A stretch of 44,778 bases of DNA from a virus: positions 1 to 44,778 of the IMG/VR virus record IMGVR_UViG_3300021061_000007; one strand, given 5' to 3'. The position numbers and the translations under genes were made by a program. Shown here piece after piece: positions 6,653 to 13,160 of the stretch. Within the stretch, counting starts at the first letter, position 1. The number at the start of each line of letters is the position of its first letter. The notes under the pieces are model-generated. The model searched no databases. It was not told the DNA's origin and was given only the letters and a program-made list of their open reading frames with translations.

Positions 6653-7451
6653 GGGGTTCCTCGGTGGCGTCGATGACGGGAATGGCGCTGTAGGCCGAGA
6701 GGCGGTCGTCGGTGATCGCGTCGCCGGCACCCCCCGATTTTTCTTTGGCGCGCTCGCGTTTGATCTTCTCGCGGAAGTCTGGCCACTCGTCGGCCGGGGC
6801 GCTGATCTTCCCTGCCGCGTGGGCCGCTTTCCAGGTCTCCAGAAGCTGTTTTGCTGTCGGACCGTGGAAGATGCGTCTTGCGGCAGAAAGTGCCTTAGAA
6901 GCGATCTCTGCGCCATTGGCGCGGTATATCTCCGCGTACGTCTCGCGGAGGCGCTCAGGCAGATCCAATGGCGCTTCAGCAAACGTTACAGCCGCATCCC
7001 CCTCTGGACTCCCCGAAGAAGTAAATACTTCAGAAGGAAGAGATGACTTGACTAGACATGGTGCTATCGGGAAAGCATCAGGATCGTTACCTGATGGTAT
7101 AAATTTTGGAACGTTTTCGCTCAGTCCGTGGATCGACAGCAAGCGGAGTATCTGCCGGTGGGCATTCTTCTTGTCCGACAGACCGCCGGGCTGCTGGAAC
7201 GAAACGAATTTGGTGAGGTGCCATTTCCTGCCGCCGGGCAGGATTTCGACACGACCCTCAAAGACATTGATCGCCAGTTGCCAGTCGATCCGAAAGCCAA
7301 GCTGGAACTCCGCGAGCTTTGGGTTAACGACCCAAACGCCCGCATTGTCGCATTTGTCGCACAGGTAGAGCCAGAGCAATTTCATCTGGTCGTTAAGTTC
7401 GGTGAACCAAGGATCGTCCCACTTGTTGGGATCAGTGAATCGCTTGCCCAT
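6639..7451 (-). CDS. Replication initiator (O-like, winged-helix N terminus)
   Basis: 270 residues beginning MGKRFTDPNKWDDPWF. The N-terminal stretch KRFTD..KW.DPWF..L....KLLWLYL.D.CDNAGVW is widespread in phage replication proteins that bind the origin as a winged-helix domain. The middle is low-complexity, and the C terminus (YAEIYR...GPTAKQLLETWK) is like other initiator tails. The coupling to the DnaC-like gene matches the usual initiator-loader pair. The phage origin is often inside or beside such a gene, but I see no clear iterons. Confidence 0.75.
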   Translation of the reverse strand: MGKRFTDPNKWDDPWFTELNDQMKLLWLYLCDKCDNAGVWVVNPKLAEFQLGFRIDWQLAINVFEGRVEILPGGRKWHLTKFVSFQQPGGLSDKKNAHRQILRLLSIHGLSENVPKFIPSGNDPDAFPIAPCLVKSSLPSEVFTSSGSPEGDAAVTFAEAPLDLPERLRETYAEIYRANGAEIASKALSAARRIFHGPTAKQLLETWKAAHAAGKISAPADEWPDFREKIKRERAKEKSGGAGDAITDDRLSAYSAIPVIDATEEPRERY

Positions 7452-7455
7452 GGCG

Positions 7456-7785
7456 CTAGATCGCTTCCATGAGCGTCATCTGTCTCGGCTCGGTATCGAC
7501 GACCCAAACAACCGCTTTGCGTCCAGATCGCGTTGGGCGCGTGCGTCCGGAGTCAAAGGCCAATGGCTTACCCTGACGCGGCGCGTGCAGTTCGTTCAGA
7601 CGCGCGCTCGCGCATTGATGGGACAACCCCAGGGCTTGCTCGACTTCGTCGCAGGTTGCGCCCTCTAGGCCCCTTCCCGCAATGAATTGAACGATGCGCT
7701 CGCGGATGATGGCGGCATGAGGCCGCATGGATTCAGCAGCAGCGCGCGACGTCGGCGTGCCGTTGTGGGGCAGGTTGCTAGTCAC
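7456..7785 (-). CDS. Winged-helix DNA-binding protein
   Basis: 109 residues, GTG start at 7785 overlapping the upstream gene by eight bases. The central LEGATCDEVEQALGLSHQCASARLNEL is a helix-turn-helix, and the following DSG..RPTRSGRKAVVWVV forms the wing. Many phages carry such a protein beside replication genes. It could regulate or assist origin opening; the target is unknown. Confidence 0.7.
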   Translation of the reverse strand: MTSNLPHNGTPTSRAAAESMRPHAAIIRERIVQFIAGRGLEGATCDEVEQALGLSHQCASARLNELHAPRQGKPLAFDSGRTRPTRSGRKAVVWVVDTEPRQMTLMEAI

Positions 7786-7930
7786 CGCACACCACCTTAG
7801 CCACGATCACGCCGATGAAGACGATGCCGAGGATGCAAACGATGACGGCAAGGCGCATATCGGCGGCCATGTCGTCGTCGGTGCGACCTTGGCCACCGCG
7901 CAGGATGGGGAGTTGTTCGGTGTCGCTCAT
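7778..7930 (-). CDS. 50-residue single-pass membrane protein
   Basis: ATG at 7930 (ATGA). A polar N terminus of about 24 residues is followed by one hydrophobic helix (LAVIVCILGIVFIGVIVAKVV) and a four-residue tail. Predicted inner-membrane orientation has the charged end in the cytoplasm. It is one of three tiny membrane proteins of the early operon. Function is unknown. Confidence 0.6.
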   Translation of the reverse strand: MSDTEQLPILRGGQGRTDDDMAADMRLAVIVCILGIVFIGVIVAKVVCGD

Positions 7931-8169
7931 GTCGCACCCGCTTTCGCGCGCTCGGCGAGCATGGCGTCGGCGATTTGGTAACACCGCTTTGCGCGTGTAT
8001 CGTCTCTCGCCTGCTCTCCGATGAGACAGCTATAGTGCGCGATAAAGCCGCTCATGGCCTGCCCTGCGAAGTAATCGCGCAGCGTCATGCCGCTCTGTGG
8101 AGGGTAGTGCTCCTCGTTGAACTTATCCTCGCTGGCTGGGCGAGCGAAAGCTGGGCCGCCGTGGTTCAT
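7927..8169 (-). CDS. Small phage protein with GMTLRDYFAGQAM motif
   Basis: 80 residues from ATG 8169 (ATGA). It contains GGPAFARP near the start and SGMTLRDYFAGQAM in the middle, a pair of motifs found in a widespread family of phage early proteins of unknown function. The C terminus is helical (YQIADAMLAERAK). The length is typical for the family. Confidence 0.7.
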   Translation of the reverse strand: MNHGGPAFARPASEDKFNEEHYPPQSGMTLRDYFAGQAMSGFIAHYSCLIGEQARDDTRAKRCYQIADAMLAERAKAGAT

Positions 8170-9278
8170 TTGCTCCCCTTCATCTGGCGCAGAGAGCCCG
8201 AGCGTTCGCGCGTGACGAGCAAGTCCTCGTACGCAGCGCGCGCTGAGCCGCATTGTTTGTCGAGTTCGGGGCGCGAGATCTTGATGGCCTTCCAGAATCC
8301 GGCGGCGTAGGTGTCGCCGAGTTGCACCATGCGCGAGTAACAGGCGCTCGCGTCCTCGATGACCTTTTCGACGGAGCCGGGGCCGATCTCCCAGCCGGCG
8401 ACAGGCTCACCAGCCTTGAGCCGTTCCTTGACGAGCGACTCGGCCTTGTCGCTGAAGCGACCGGCGAGCTTGGCCATCATCGCCAAGTCGCCCCACGCCT
8501 CAGGAGTTTCAGGAACGAAACCATTCGCGAGGGCTTCGGATGCACGCATGACCATCTCCTTGGCGGCCGGGCAAACGCCCAGGGCCTTACAGAACTTGCA
8601 GGCGTTGAATGACGGGCGCAGATCGGCGTCAGGATCCTGCGCATCGGCGGCGACCTGACGAACCCACGCTTCGTTGGATTTGAGCGCGGCAGCGTTGAAG
8701 AGCGCGGCCGTTGCGCGAGCCGACTCCTCTGCGCGTGGCTGGTACAGGTAGACGTGAACAGACTTCACGTTGAATGTGCGACCGGCCATGATGGCGTAGG
8801 CCATGAGCTGGTCGTGGCTATCGGCGTCGTCTTGGACGATGAACCCGCCCTTCCAGTCGACAATTAGGACGAACTCGAACGGCTTGACCAGGATCAGGTC
8901 AGCAGTTCCGCCATTCGGCAGTCCGAGGTCCGCGCCGTCGAGCTTGTGTTCGACCAGGATGTTGTCGGGCGTGATCTCGTACTTGCTGACCAGCGCGACC
9001 GCGAAGTCGACGCATCGTTCGACGCAGGTCCATGACCAGGCATCCAGCGGATAGCGCAGCTGCATATCCGACGAAAATAGGTCGGAGAAAGGCACGCCTT
9101 GCTTGACGCCTCGTTCGATGCACTCGGCCACGGCGGCGTGCATGAGCGAGCCAAGCGTCGCCTCGGTCGAGTCATCTGACACCGTCTCACGGACAGCGGC
9201 TTCCATGTGGGCCGAGCCAGGGCAGAGCGACAGGCGCTCCAGGGCCGACGGTCGAATTTCTAATTCGCTGGCGATCAT
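8166..9278 (-). CDS. DUF2800 / Cas4-like PD-(D/E)XK exonuclease
   Basis: 370 residues from ATG 9278, overlapping the upstream stop as ATGA. The PD-(D/E)XK nuclease motif is visible: GTADLILV with D127, LIVDWKGG with D141 and K143, then QLMAYA (Q157, Y161). Four cysteines, C19 and C227/C230/C236 (ACKFCKALGVCP), resemble the iron-sulfur cluster of Cas4/AddB-type nucleases. Together with the RecT-like gene two positions upstream it probably supplies the 5'-3' resection step of phage recombination, as the RecE/RecT pair does. Assignment by motif; activity inferred. Confidence 0.8.
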   Translation of the reverse strand: MIASELEIRPSALERLSLCPGSAHMEAAVRETVSDDSTEATLGSLMHAAVAECIERGVKQGVPFSDLFSSDMQLRYPLDAWSWTCVERCVDFAVALVSKYEITPDNILVEHKLDGADLGLPNGGTADLILVKPFEFVLIVDWKGGFIVQDDADSHDQLMAYAIMAGRTFNVKSVHVYLYQPRAEESARATAALFNAAALKSNEAWVRQVAADAQDPDADLRPSFNACKFCKALGVCPAAKEMVMRASEALANGFVPETPEAWGDLAMMAKLAGRFSDKAESLVKERLKAGEPVAGWEIGPGSVEKVIEDASACYSRMVQLGDTYAAGFWKAIKISRPELDKQCGSARAAYEDLLVTRERSGSLRQMKGSK

Positions 9279-9562
9279 TGGGCACCGCTCTTCATCGCCG
9301 AGTTCCATTCGGTCCACTCGCGCCATGCCGTTTTGAGTTCTGCGAACGCAACCAGCGCCGTCTTCGTTCGCGGAAAGTCTTCGACCATCAGCCTCAGTTG
9401 GTCGACATGCTTTGTAACAATGTACTCGCCCTTGTTGGCCGGGTCTTTTGTTCTGGTCGTGTGCCGCCAAATCACGAATGGCTTTTTGCCGGTGTCTTCA
9501 TACAGCTCGAAGCCGCTGACCTTGTGCAGGCACTTGCTTGGGCCGTCTTCTGTCTTGGTCAT
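9275..9562 (-). CDS. Small protein between the recombination genes
   Basis: 95 residues from ATG 9562, coupled as ATGA to the RecT gene upstream and the nuclease downstream. The N terminus is beta-rich and charged (CLHKVSGFELYEDTGKKPFVIWRH) and the C terminus is helical. Its position suggests a recombination accessory role. No known family is recognised. Confidence 0.6.
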   Translation of the reverse strand: MTKTEDGPSKCLHKVSGFELYEDTGKKPFVIWRHTTRTKDPANKGEYIVTKHVDQLRLMVEDFPRTKTALVAFAELKTAWREWTEWNSAMKSGAQ

Positions 9563-10452
9563 TGACGCACCACCTGCGCCTTGGCTTCAGCGAACGCCTC
9601 ATTGAGTCGGTCGATATACAGCGGGATTTGCGCAGCGCCGAGGTACTTAATGGCCTTGACGTTGAACTCTTTGTTGATCGCGACGGCGAGCGCCTCGCCG
9701 CGTTCCTCGCCAAGGAACTCGATGATTTCCTCGATGCGATTGCGGATGTTCTCTATGGTCAACGGCTCGCTGTTGTCATCATCGCCGCGGTCTACATGGA
9801 TCGGCGGCGCGGTGTCATCGGGGGAGCCAACATCGCCACCGCGTAGAAGCGCGGGTTTCGGATCCGGCAGGTCCGTACGCACGTCGACAACCTGGGCGTC
9901 CTGCATCTCTTCCACCGTGTGGTAGCCAGCCAAGCGATCCGCGAACACGGCGCGCAGCGCGAAGGAACGGGCGCGCATGGCGAGCATCCGTTTCGGGTAC
10001 TGCGTCCACGGGCCGACCTTGCCCCACAGACCGGCGACTTTGGCATCGGCCACCGTGAACCTGGCCGTGTAAGGCTTGCGCCCCTTGCGGGTCACGGTGC
10101 ACACGGCTTCGTTGCCGTCGCAGGACTCTTCGATGTCCGCGAAGTCGGGATGCGACTGGCAGACCGCGAGCATGGCATCGCCATAAATCGCCGGCTTGCC
10201 ATTGATGCAGGCGATATTCTGAATCGCAGCAAAGAATGGCAGGCCGAGCTGGTTGCCCATGACAGCGGCGGTGTAGATGTCGGCCGGCTTGCCCTTCATC
10301 GCCTTCGGCACCAAGTCGGAGTTAGCGATAGTCTTGCAGAACTCGAATGCTTCGGCAGAGGTCGATGCTGGGATGGCAAAGCCGGCATTCTTCGGTGCCG
10401 CGACCTGCTTCTCGGGCGCTGCGATGACTTGGTTGTTAGCGGGCGTATTCAT
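9559..10452 (-). CDS. recT: RecT-family single-strand annealing protein
   Basis: 297 residues. The core matches RecT-like annealing proteins: ADIYTAAVMGNQLGLPFFAAIQNIACINGKPAIYGDAMLAV near residues 57-97, then YTARFTVADAKVAGLW and YPKRMLAMRARSFALRAVFADRLAG near 150-175. The protein coats single-stranded DNA and promotes annealing and strand invasion. It works with the nuclease at 8166-9278. The C terminus is acidic and low-complexity. Length and motif order are normal. Confidence 0.85.
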   Translation of the reverse strand: MNTPANNQVIAAPEKQVAAPKNAGFAIPASTSAEAFEFCKTIANSDLVPKAMKGKPADIYTAAVMGNQLGLPFFAAIQNIACINGKPAIYGDAMLAVCQSHPDFADIEESCDGNEAVCTVTRKGRKPYTARFTVADAKVAGLWGKVGPWTQYPKRMLAMRARSFALRAVFADRLAGYHTVEEMQDAQVVDVRTDLPDPKPALLRGGDVGSPDDTAPPIHVDRGDDDNSEPLTIENIRNRIEEIIEFLGEERGEALAVAINKEFNVKAIKYLGAAQIPLYIDRLNEAFAEAKAQVVRQ

Positions 10453-10781
10453 TCGACATCCTCCCCGTGCATGGTTTGCTGGTATTCCTGATTCATCTGC
10501 TTGAGTTGTTTGGAAATGCGCTCGGCGTCAGCAAAGGAGATGATTTGGACTTGATGTCGGCGACCGATCAGAGCGCGGATCTCGTCTTGCACCGAGACTG
10601 GGCAGTGGCTCTGTATCCGATTGAGAATCTCGACCAGCTCGCTGATGTATTGCAGTCGCTGCTCATCCGTCTTGGCACAGGCATCCATTGCTGCTGCGTG
10701 GCCGTCGTCCCACGCCTGCTCAAGAATTTCAACGAGCCTGGCGAATTGTTTGGGGACCTTGTTGAGGTCGTAGGTGCTCAC
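10449..10781 (-). CDS. Helical early protein upstream of recT
   Basis: 110 residues from GTG 10781, which overlaps the upstream stop as GTGA; the stop overlaps recT as ATGA. The sequence is helical with heptad character ([39 protein letters not shown]). No enzyme or HTH motif is recognised. Function is unknown. Confidence 0.6.
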   Translation of the reverse strand: MSTYDLNKVPKQFARLVEILEQAWDDGHAAAMDACAKTDEQRLQYISELVEILNRIQSHCPVSVQDEIRALIGRRHQVQIISFADAERISKQLKQMNQEYQQTMHGEDVE

Positions 10782-11104
10782 AGTACACCCCCCGTTGCCT
10801 TGGCGATGGCGGCGCGGGCTGTATCCGGCCAGTGGCTCGGCGAGTCGTTCTCGTCGTAGCTGCGGCGGTTGTTCCACAGCGCGACCATGCCCTTGAGCGC
10901 TTCCAGCAGTTCTGGAGCGGCGGCGATAAGGCGGGCGTCGGAGATTGAGTCGGTAGCGTATCGTCCGTGACCACTGCAATCCGCTACGACAACGCGACGT
11001 CCGTCAACGTCGGCCACAACAGTTGTCGCTGCATGACACGACCACTCCACGGCAGACCACGGTCCCGGCGTGTGTTGGGCGCTGGGCTTAGTCGCGGCGC
11101 TCAT
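10778..11104 (-). CDS. HTPGPW...[11 protein letters not shown]-type early protein
   Basis: 108 residues from ATG 11104 (ATGA). It carries HTPGPW near residue 16, then [22 protein letters not shown] and a final [10 protein letters not shown]. This arrangement defines a very common phage and prophage protein family of unknown function, distantly related in layout to the Ead/Ea22 type. The length is typical. Confidence 0.75.
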   Translation of the reverse strand: MSAATKPSAQHTPGPWSAVEWSCHAATTVVADVDGRRVVVADCSGHGRYATDSISDARLIAAAPELLEALKGMVALWNNRRSYDENDSPSHWPDTARAAIAKATGGVL

Positions 11105-11448
11105 TTGCCACCTCGCCACGTCTGGCAAGTCGTGCGTCCATCCGGACCGCTGCCCATCACGTAGCCGGCGTCCACGCAGTCGTCACACTCGCCGCGATGG
11201 TTCGGGCTCTGCGTCGACTCGCCGCAGACCGTGCAGGATGGAACGCAGTTCTGGCAGTAGGCGTCGCCGTCGTCGTCGGTCGCCTCGCCACAGCCGAGGC
11301 ATAGGCCATCATCGCGTAGGCAGCGACGGCAAGAGCCGTGGGCGAAGAGGCGATCAGCGCCCTTGCCGCAGTTCAGGCAGAGGAACGCCAGAAGTTCGGC
11401 GGCCCCCTTGCCTGTGTCTTTGGTGTGGTTATCGTGAAGCGCGCACAT
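11101..11448 (-). CDS. Multi-zinc-ribbon protein
   Basis: 115 residues from ATG 11448, preceded by AAGGA at good ribosome-binding distance. About 16 cysteines occur mostly as CxxC pairs (CLNCG, CRRC, CLGCG, CQNC, CTVCG, CDDC), so three or more zinc ribbons in tandem are likely. It is the first gene after the only sizeable gap in the operon. It may bind nucleic acid or a host protein; the partner is unknown. Confidence 0.65.
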   Translation of the reverse strand: MCALHDNHTKDTGKGAAELLAFLCLNCGKGADRLFAHGSCRRCLRDDGLCLGCGEATDDDGDAYCQNCVPSCTVCGESTQSPNHRGECDDCVDAGYVMGSGPDGRTTCQTWRGGK

Positions 11449-11461
11449 TGGATTCCTTTCG

Positions 11462-11497
11462 CCCCCGGCTGTTTGCGCAGTTCGGGGGTTTTTGTTT
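11462..11497 (+). terminator. Plus-strand intrinsic terminator
   Basis: A stem CCCCCG...CGGGGG, with a further CTG/CAG pairing inside, spans 11462-11488 and is followed on the plus strand by TTTTTGTTT. On the minus strand, which carries the genes here, there is no U-tract. It would stop rightward antisense transcription in the early operon, and on the minus strand may act only as an mRNA hairpin in the 48-base gap before 11448. Confidence 0.6.
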
Positions 11498-11697
11498 CAG
11501 GGGTTGGTCTTCGGGAGTTCGATGCCGTTGAGGCGGAAGCCAGCGAGCGCCAACTCTTCGGCGTCATATCGGAGCTGGTGCTTGCCCCATTGCCGCACGG
11601 CACGGTCGGGGATGACGCCGTTAATCGTCCAGCGATAGAGTGTCGTTCGGCTGATACCCAACGCTTTCGCTGTTTTGCCGGGGCGGAGGGCGATCAT
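11497..11697 (-). CDS. AlpA/MerR-like small HTH protein (possible excisionase)
   Basis: 66 residues from ATG 11697 (ATGA). GKTAKALGISRTTLYRWTINGVIPD is a helix-turn-helix of the AlpA/excisionase or MerR-like winged type, followed by QWGKHQLRYDAEEL as the wing. Such proteins serve as recombination directionality factors or small regulators. It sits second in the early operon, about 2.7 kb from attP, so an Xis role is plausible but unproven. Confidence 0.65.
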   Translation of the reverse strand: MIALRPGKTAKALGISRTTLYRWTINGVIPDRAVRQWGKHQLRYDAEELALAGFRLNGIELPKTNP

Positions 11698-11987
11698 GGG
11701 TTTGCCCCGCTCGTGTTCGGCTGAGATTCATTGGCAACGATTGGGTGCGTTCCCGATGCTTCCGCCGCGTGTCCCAGCCGAATCCGATCGGCCTCGATGA
11801 TTTTGCGCAGCCGATCTTCCGAGATTCGGAGCACCTTGGCGTAAACAGGAATCATGCGGGATCGCGGCAGAGAAAGCCCGCGCAAGTAATCGCTGACCGC
11901 CTGCTGCGAGGCCAACAAACGCTCACCAAGTTCGGCCTGCGTCTGGTGCCTTAAGGCAGCCTCTATGATTTTGGCGAATGTTACCAT
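11694..11987 (-). CDS. XRE-family regulator, first gene of early operon (Cro-like)
   Basis: 97 residues. TQAELGERLLASQQAVSDYLRGLSLP (about 16-41) is a classic XRE helix-turn-helix, and the protein has no peptidase domain. It is the promoter-proximal gene of the leftward operon and its start codon lies inside one of three TTACC-N6-GGTAA palindromes, which points to self-regulation. By position it is the Cro-like partner of the divergent gene at 12110. The C-terminal 35 residues are low-complexity. Confidence 0.75.
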   Translation of the reverse strand: MVTFAKIIEAALRHQTQAELGERLLASQQAVSDYLRGLSLPRSRMIPVYAKVLRISEDRLRKIIEADRIRLGHAAEASGTHPIVANESQPNTSGANP

Positions 11988-11996
11988 TTTCGGTAA
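11981..11996. promoter_or_regulatory. Operator OL1, TTACC-N6-GGTAA
   Basis: TTACC at 11981-11985 and GGTAA at 11992-11996 form a palindrome covering the ATG of the leftward regulator (11987-11985). The same arms and 6-base spacer recur at 12053 and 12084. A bound repressor would block initiation or elongation of the leftward operon. Confidence 0.7.
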
Positions 11997-12009
11997 AACC
12001 CCTTGTCTG

Positions 12010-12033
12010 AAAAAAGGCAGCTGGGGTGCTGCC
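12010..12033 (-). terminator. Intrinsic terminator in leftward leader
   Basis: GGCAGC at 12016-12021 and GCTGCC at 12028-12033 form a perfect 6-bp stem; on the minus strand it is followed by six T residues (12015-12010). It lies between the divergent regulators, 23 bases before the first early gene, so leftward transcripts begun further right should stop here unless antiterminated. Confidence 0.7.
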
Positions 12034-12052
12034 GTCTGATGGGAGAGAGTCT

Positions 12053-12099
12053 TTACCTAATTCGGTAAAAGTCCAGAACTATTTTACCGGTGTCGGTAG
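12053..12099. promoter_or_regulatory. Operators OL2 and OL3, TTACC-N6-GGTA(A/G)
   Basis: Two palindromes: TTACC 12053-12057 with GGTAA 12064-12068, and TTACC 12084-12088 with GGTAG 12095-12099. With the copy at 11981 they form a three-operator control region between divergent XRE genes. Promoter boxes are not clear; TATTTT at 12080 is a possible rightward -10 element. Confidence 0.7.
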
Positions 12100-12109
12100 C
12101 CTTGGACGG

Positions 12110-12526
12110 ATGCGCTCTCCGATAGGCGACTTCATCGGCAGGCGGCTTGCAACGCTTGGCTTGAATCGGCATCAATTCTCCCTCGCTGTTCGCGAGAATC
12201 CGGGCTACGTTCATCAGGTCCTTGAGGGCAAGACGCTCGCGAGCGAAAAGATGCCGGCGTGGGCAACTGCCCTCAAGCTCACTGGCTCAGAGCGCGAATA
12301 CTTCTACGAAGTTTGCGCCGTGCAGCACTTGCCAGAAGCCAACCAGCGGAATTTTCTCCGCTACGTCAATCGGCAATACGCTCAAGTTCTGAAACAACTC
12401 GGTCTAGATGATCTAATGTCCGCCGAGCGGATCGAAGCAGAGACTTCACGGCTAATTGCCGACGGTCCTCAGTCGACAGCACGGGCAAAGCCCGAGCCGG
12501 CTCGACAGAAGAAGCCGCGTGGTTAG
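12110..12526 (+). CDS. XRE-family repressor (CI-like)
   Basis: 138 residues from ATG 12110; longer in-frame starts would run through the operators, so this start is preferred. IGRRLATLGLNRHQFSLAVRENPGYVHQVLEGKT (about 8-42) is an XRE helix-turn-helix, followed by a helical region and a lysine/proline-rich tail. There is no S24/LexA-type peptidase, so RecA-triggered self-cleavage is unlikely. It diverges from the early operon and precedes the integrase, the usual place for the lysogenic repressor. Confidence 0.75.
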   Translation: MRSPIGDFIGRRLATLGLNRHQFSLAVRENPGYVHQVLEGKTLASEKMPAWATALKLTGSEREYFYEVCAVQHLPEANQRNFLRYVNRQYAQVLKQLGLDDLMSAERIEAETSRLIADGPQSTARAKPEPARQKKPRG

Positions 12527-12693
12527 GAGTGGGGAAATGCAGCGTCTCGCTGCCTGGCGTAGGGGAGTGGTTCGCCAGATTCACTACAGGATTGAGTTCT
12601 GTAGCCATGGGTTCATACGAACACAAAGCGGCCGAATGCAAGCAGGAGTTTCAGCCAACATGATGTGCAGAAACCGGAAGAACGGAGGACGAG
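12527..12693. other. Intergenic stretch without a clear gene
   Basis: No convincing coding region. It contains a weak inverted repeat around ACTACAGGATTGAGTTCTGTAG (arms CTACAG and CTGTAG, about 12583-12605) and a good ribosome-binding site, GGAGG, just before the next start. Confidence 0.4.
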
Positions 12694-13143
12694 ATGAATT
12701 TTAATGTCTTAGCTCATGCCACAACCGTTGCGCTCATCGCTGTTTGCCTCTACCAGACGTACGAGCTGTCGGTCGCCGCATCTAATACCCGAAGCGACAT
12801 AGACCATGCTGTGGATCAGTGCAAAGCGGATCTTACCGCCGACATCGATTCGATCAGACAATCGATACGCGTTCTGGCTAAGATCCAAGAACTCGATTTA
12901 AGAAAATCTGGTTCTGACGAGAATGATCTTGACGCCAGAATTACCAGCTTGGAGCTTCAGGCACACAAGGCGTTCAAGGAGCAAGACGATCTTGCACGTC
13001 AAATTCGCATGCTCGAGCTGGCCGAGCATCCGACAAAGCGAGAATATGAGAACACGCTAAGGGCAATTAATTTCAGGCTCGATGAAGTTGAGCGATCCAT
13101 GCCGAAGAAAGACGCGTTTGGTCGATGGAAACTTGGAGAATGA
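12694..13143 (+). CDS. N-terminally anchored coiled-coil protein
   Basis: 149 residues, preceded by GGAGG at ideal distance. Residues about 5-24 (VLAHATTVALIAVCLYQTY) form a single membrane anchor or uncleaved signal; the rest is a long charged coiled coil with regular leucines (LDARITSLELQAHKAFKEQDDLARQIRMLEL). It lies between the repressor and the integrase and is probably expressed in the lysogen. Candidate roles are superinfection exclusion or another lysogenic function; no family is recognised. Confidence 0.65.
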   Translation: MNFNVLAHATTVALIAVCLYQTYELSVAASNTRSDIDHAVDQCKADLTADIDSIRQSIRVLAKIQELDLRKSGSDENDLDARITSLELQAHKAFKEQDDLARQIRMLELAEHPTKREYENTLRAINFRLDEVERSMPKKDAFGRWKLGE

Positions 13144-13160
13144 AAGGTTCCGCATAGAAC

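Noticed and set aside
8894-9190. Arg/Ser/Thr-rich minus-strand frame inside the DUF2800 gene
   Set aside because: Same strand but another frame of a gene with clear nuclease motifs; the composition is that of an out-of-frame GC-rich reading.
12366-12641. Minus-strand frame of 91 codons opposite the 12110-12526 repressor
   Set aside because: It is antisense to a convincing XRE gene, has no clear ribosome-binding site and shows no domain. The terminator at 12010 could serve such a transcript, but the evidence is too thin.
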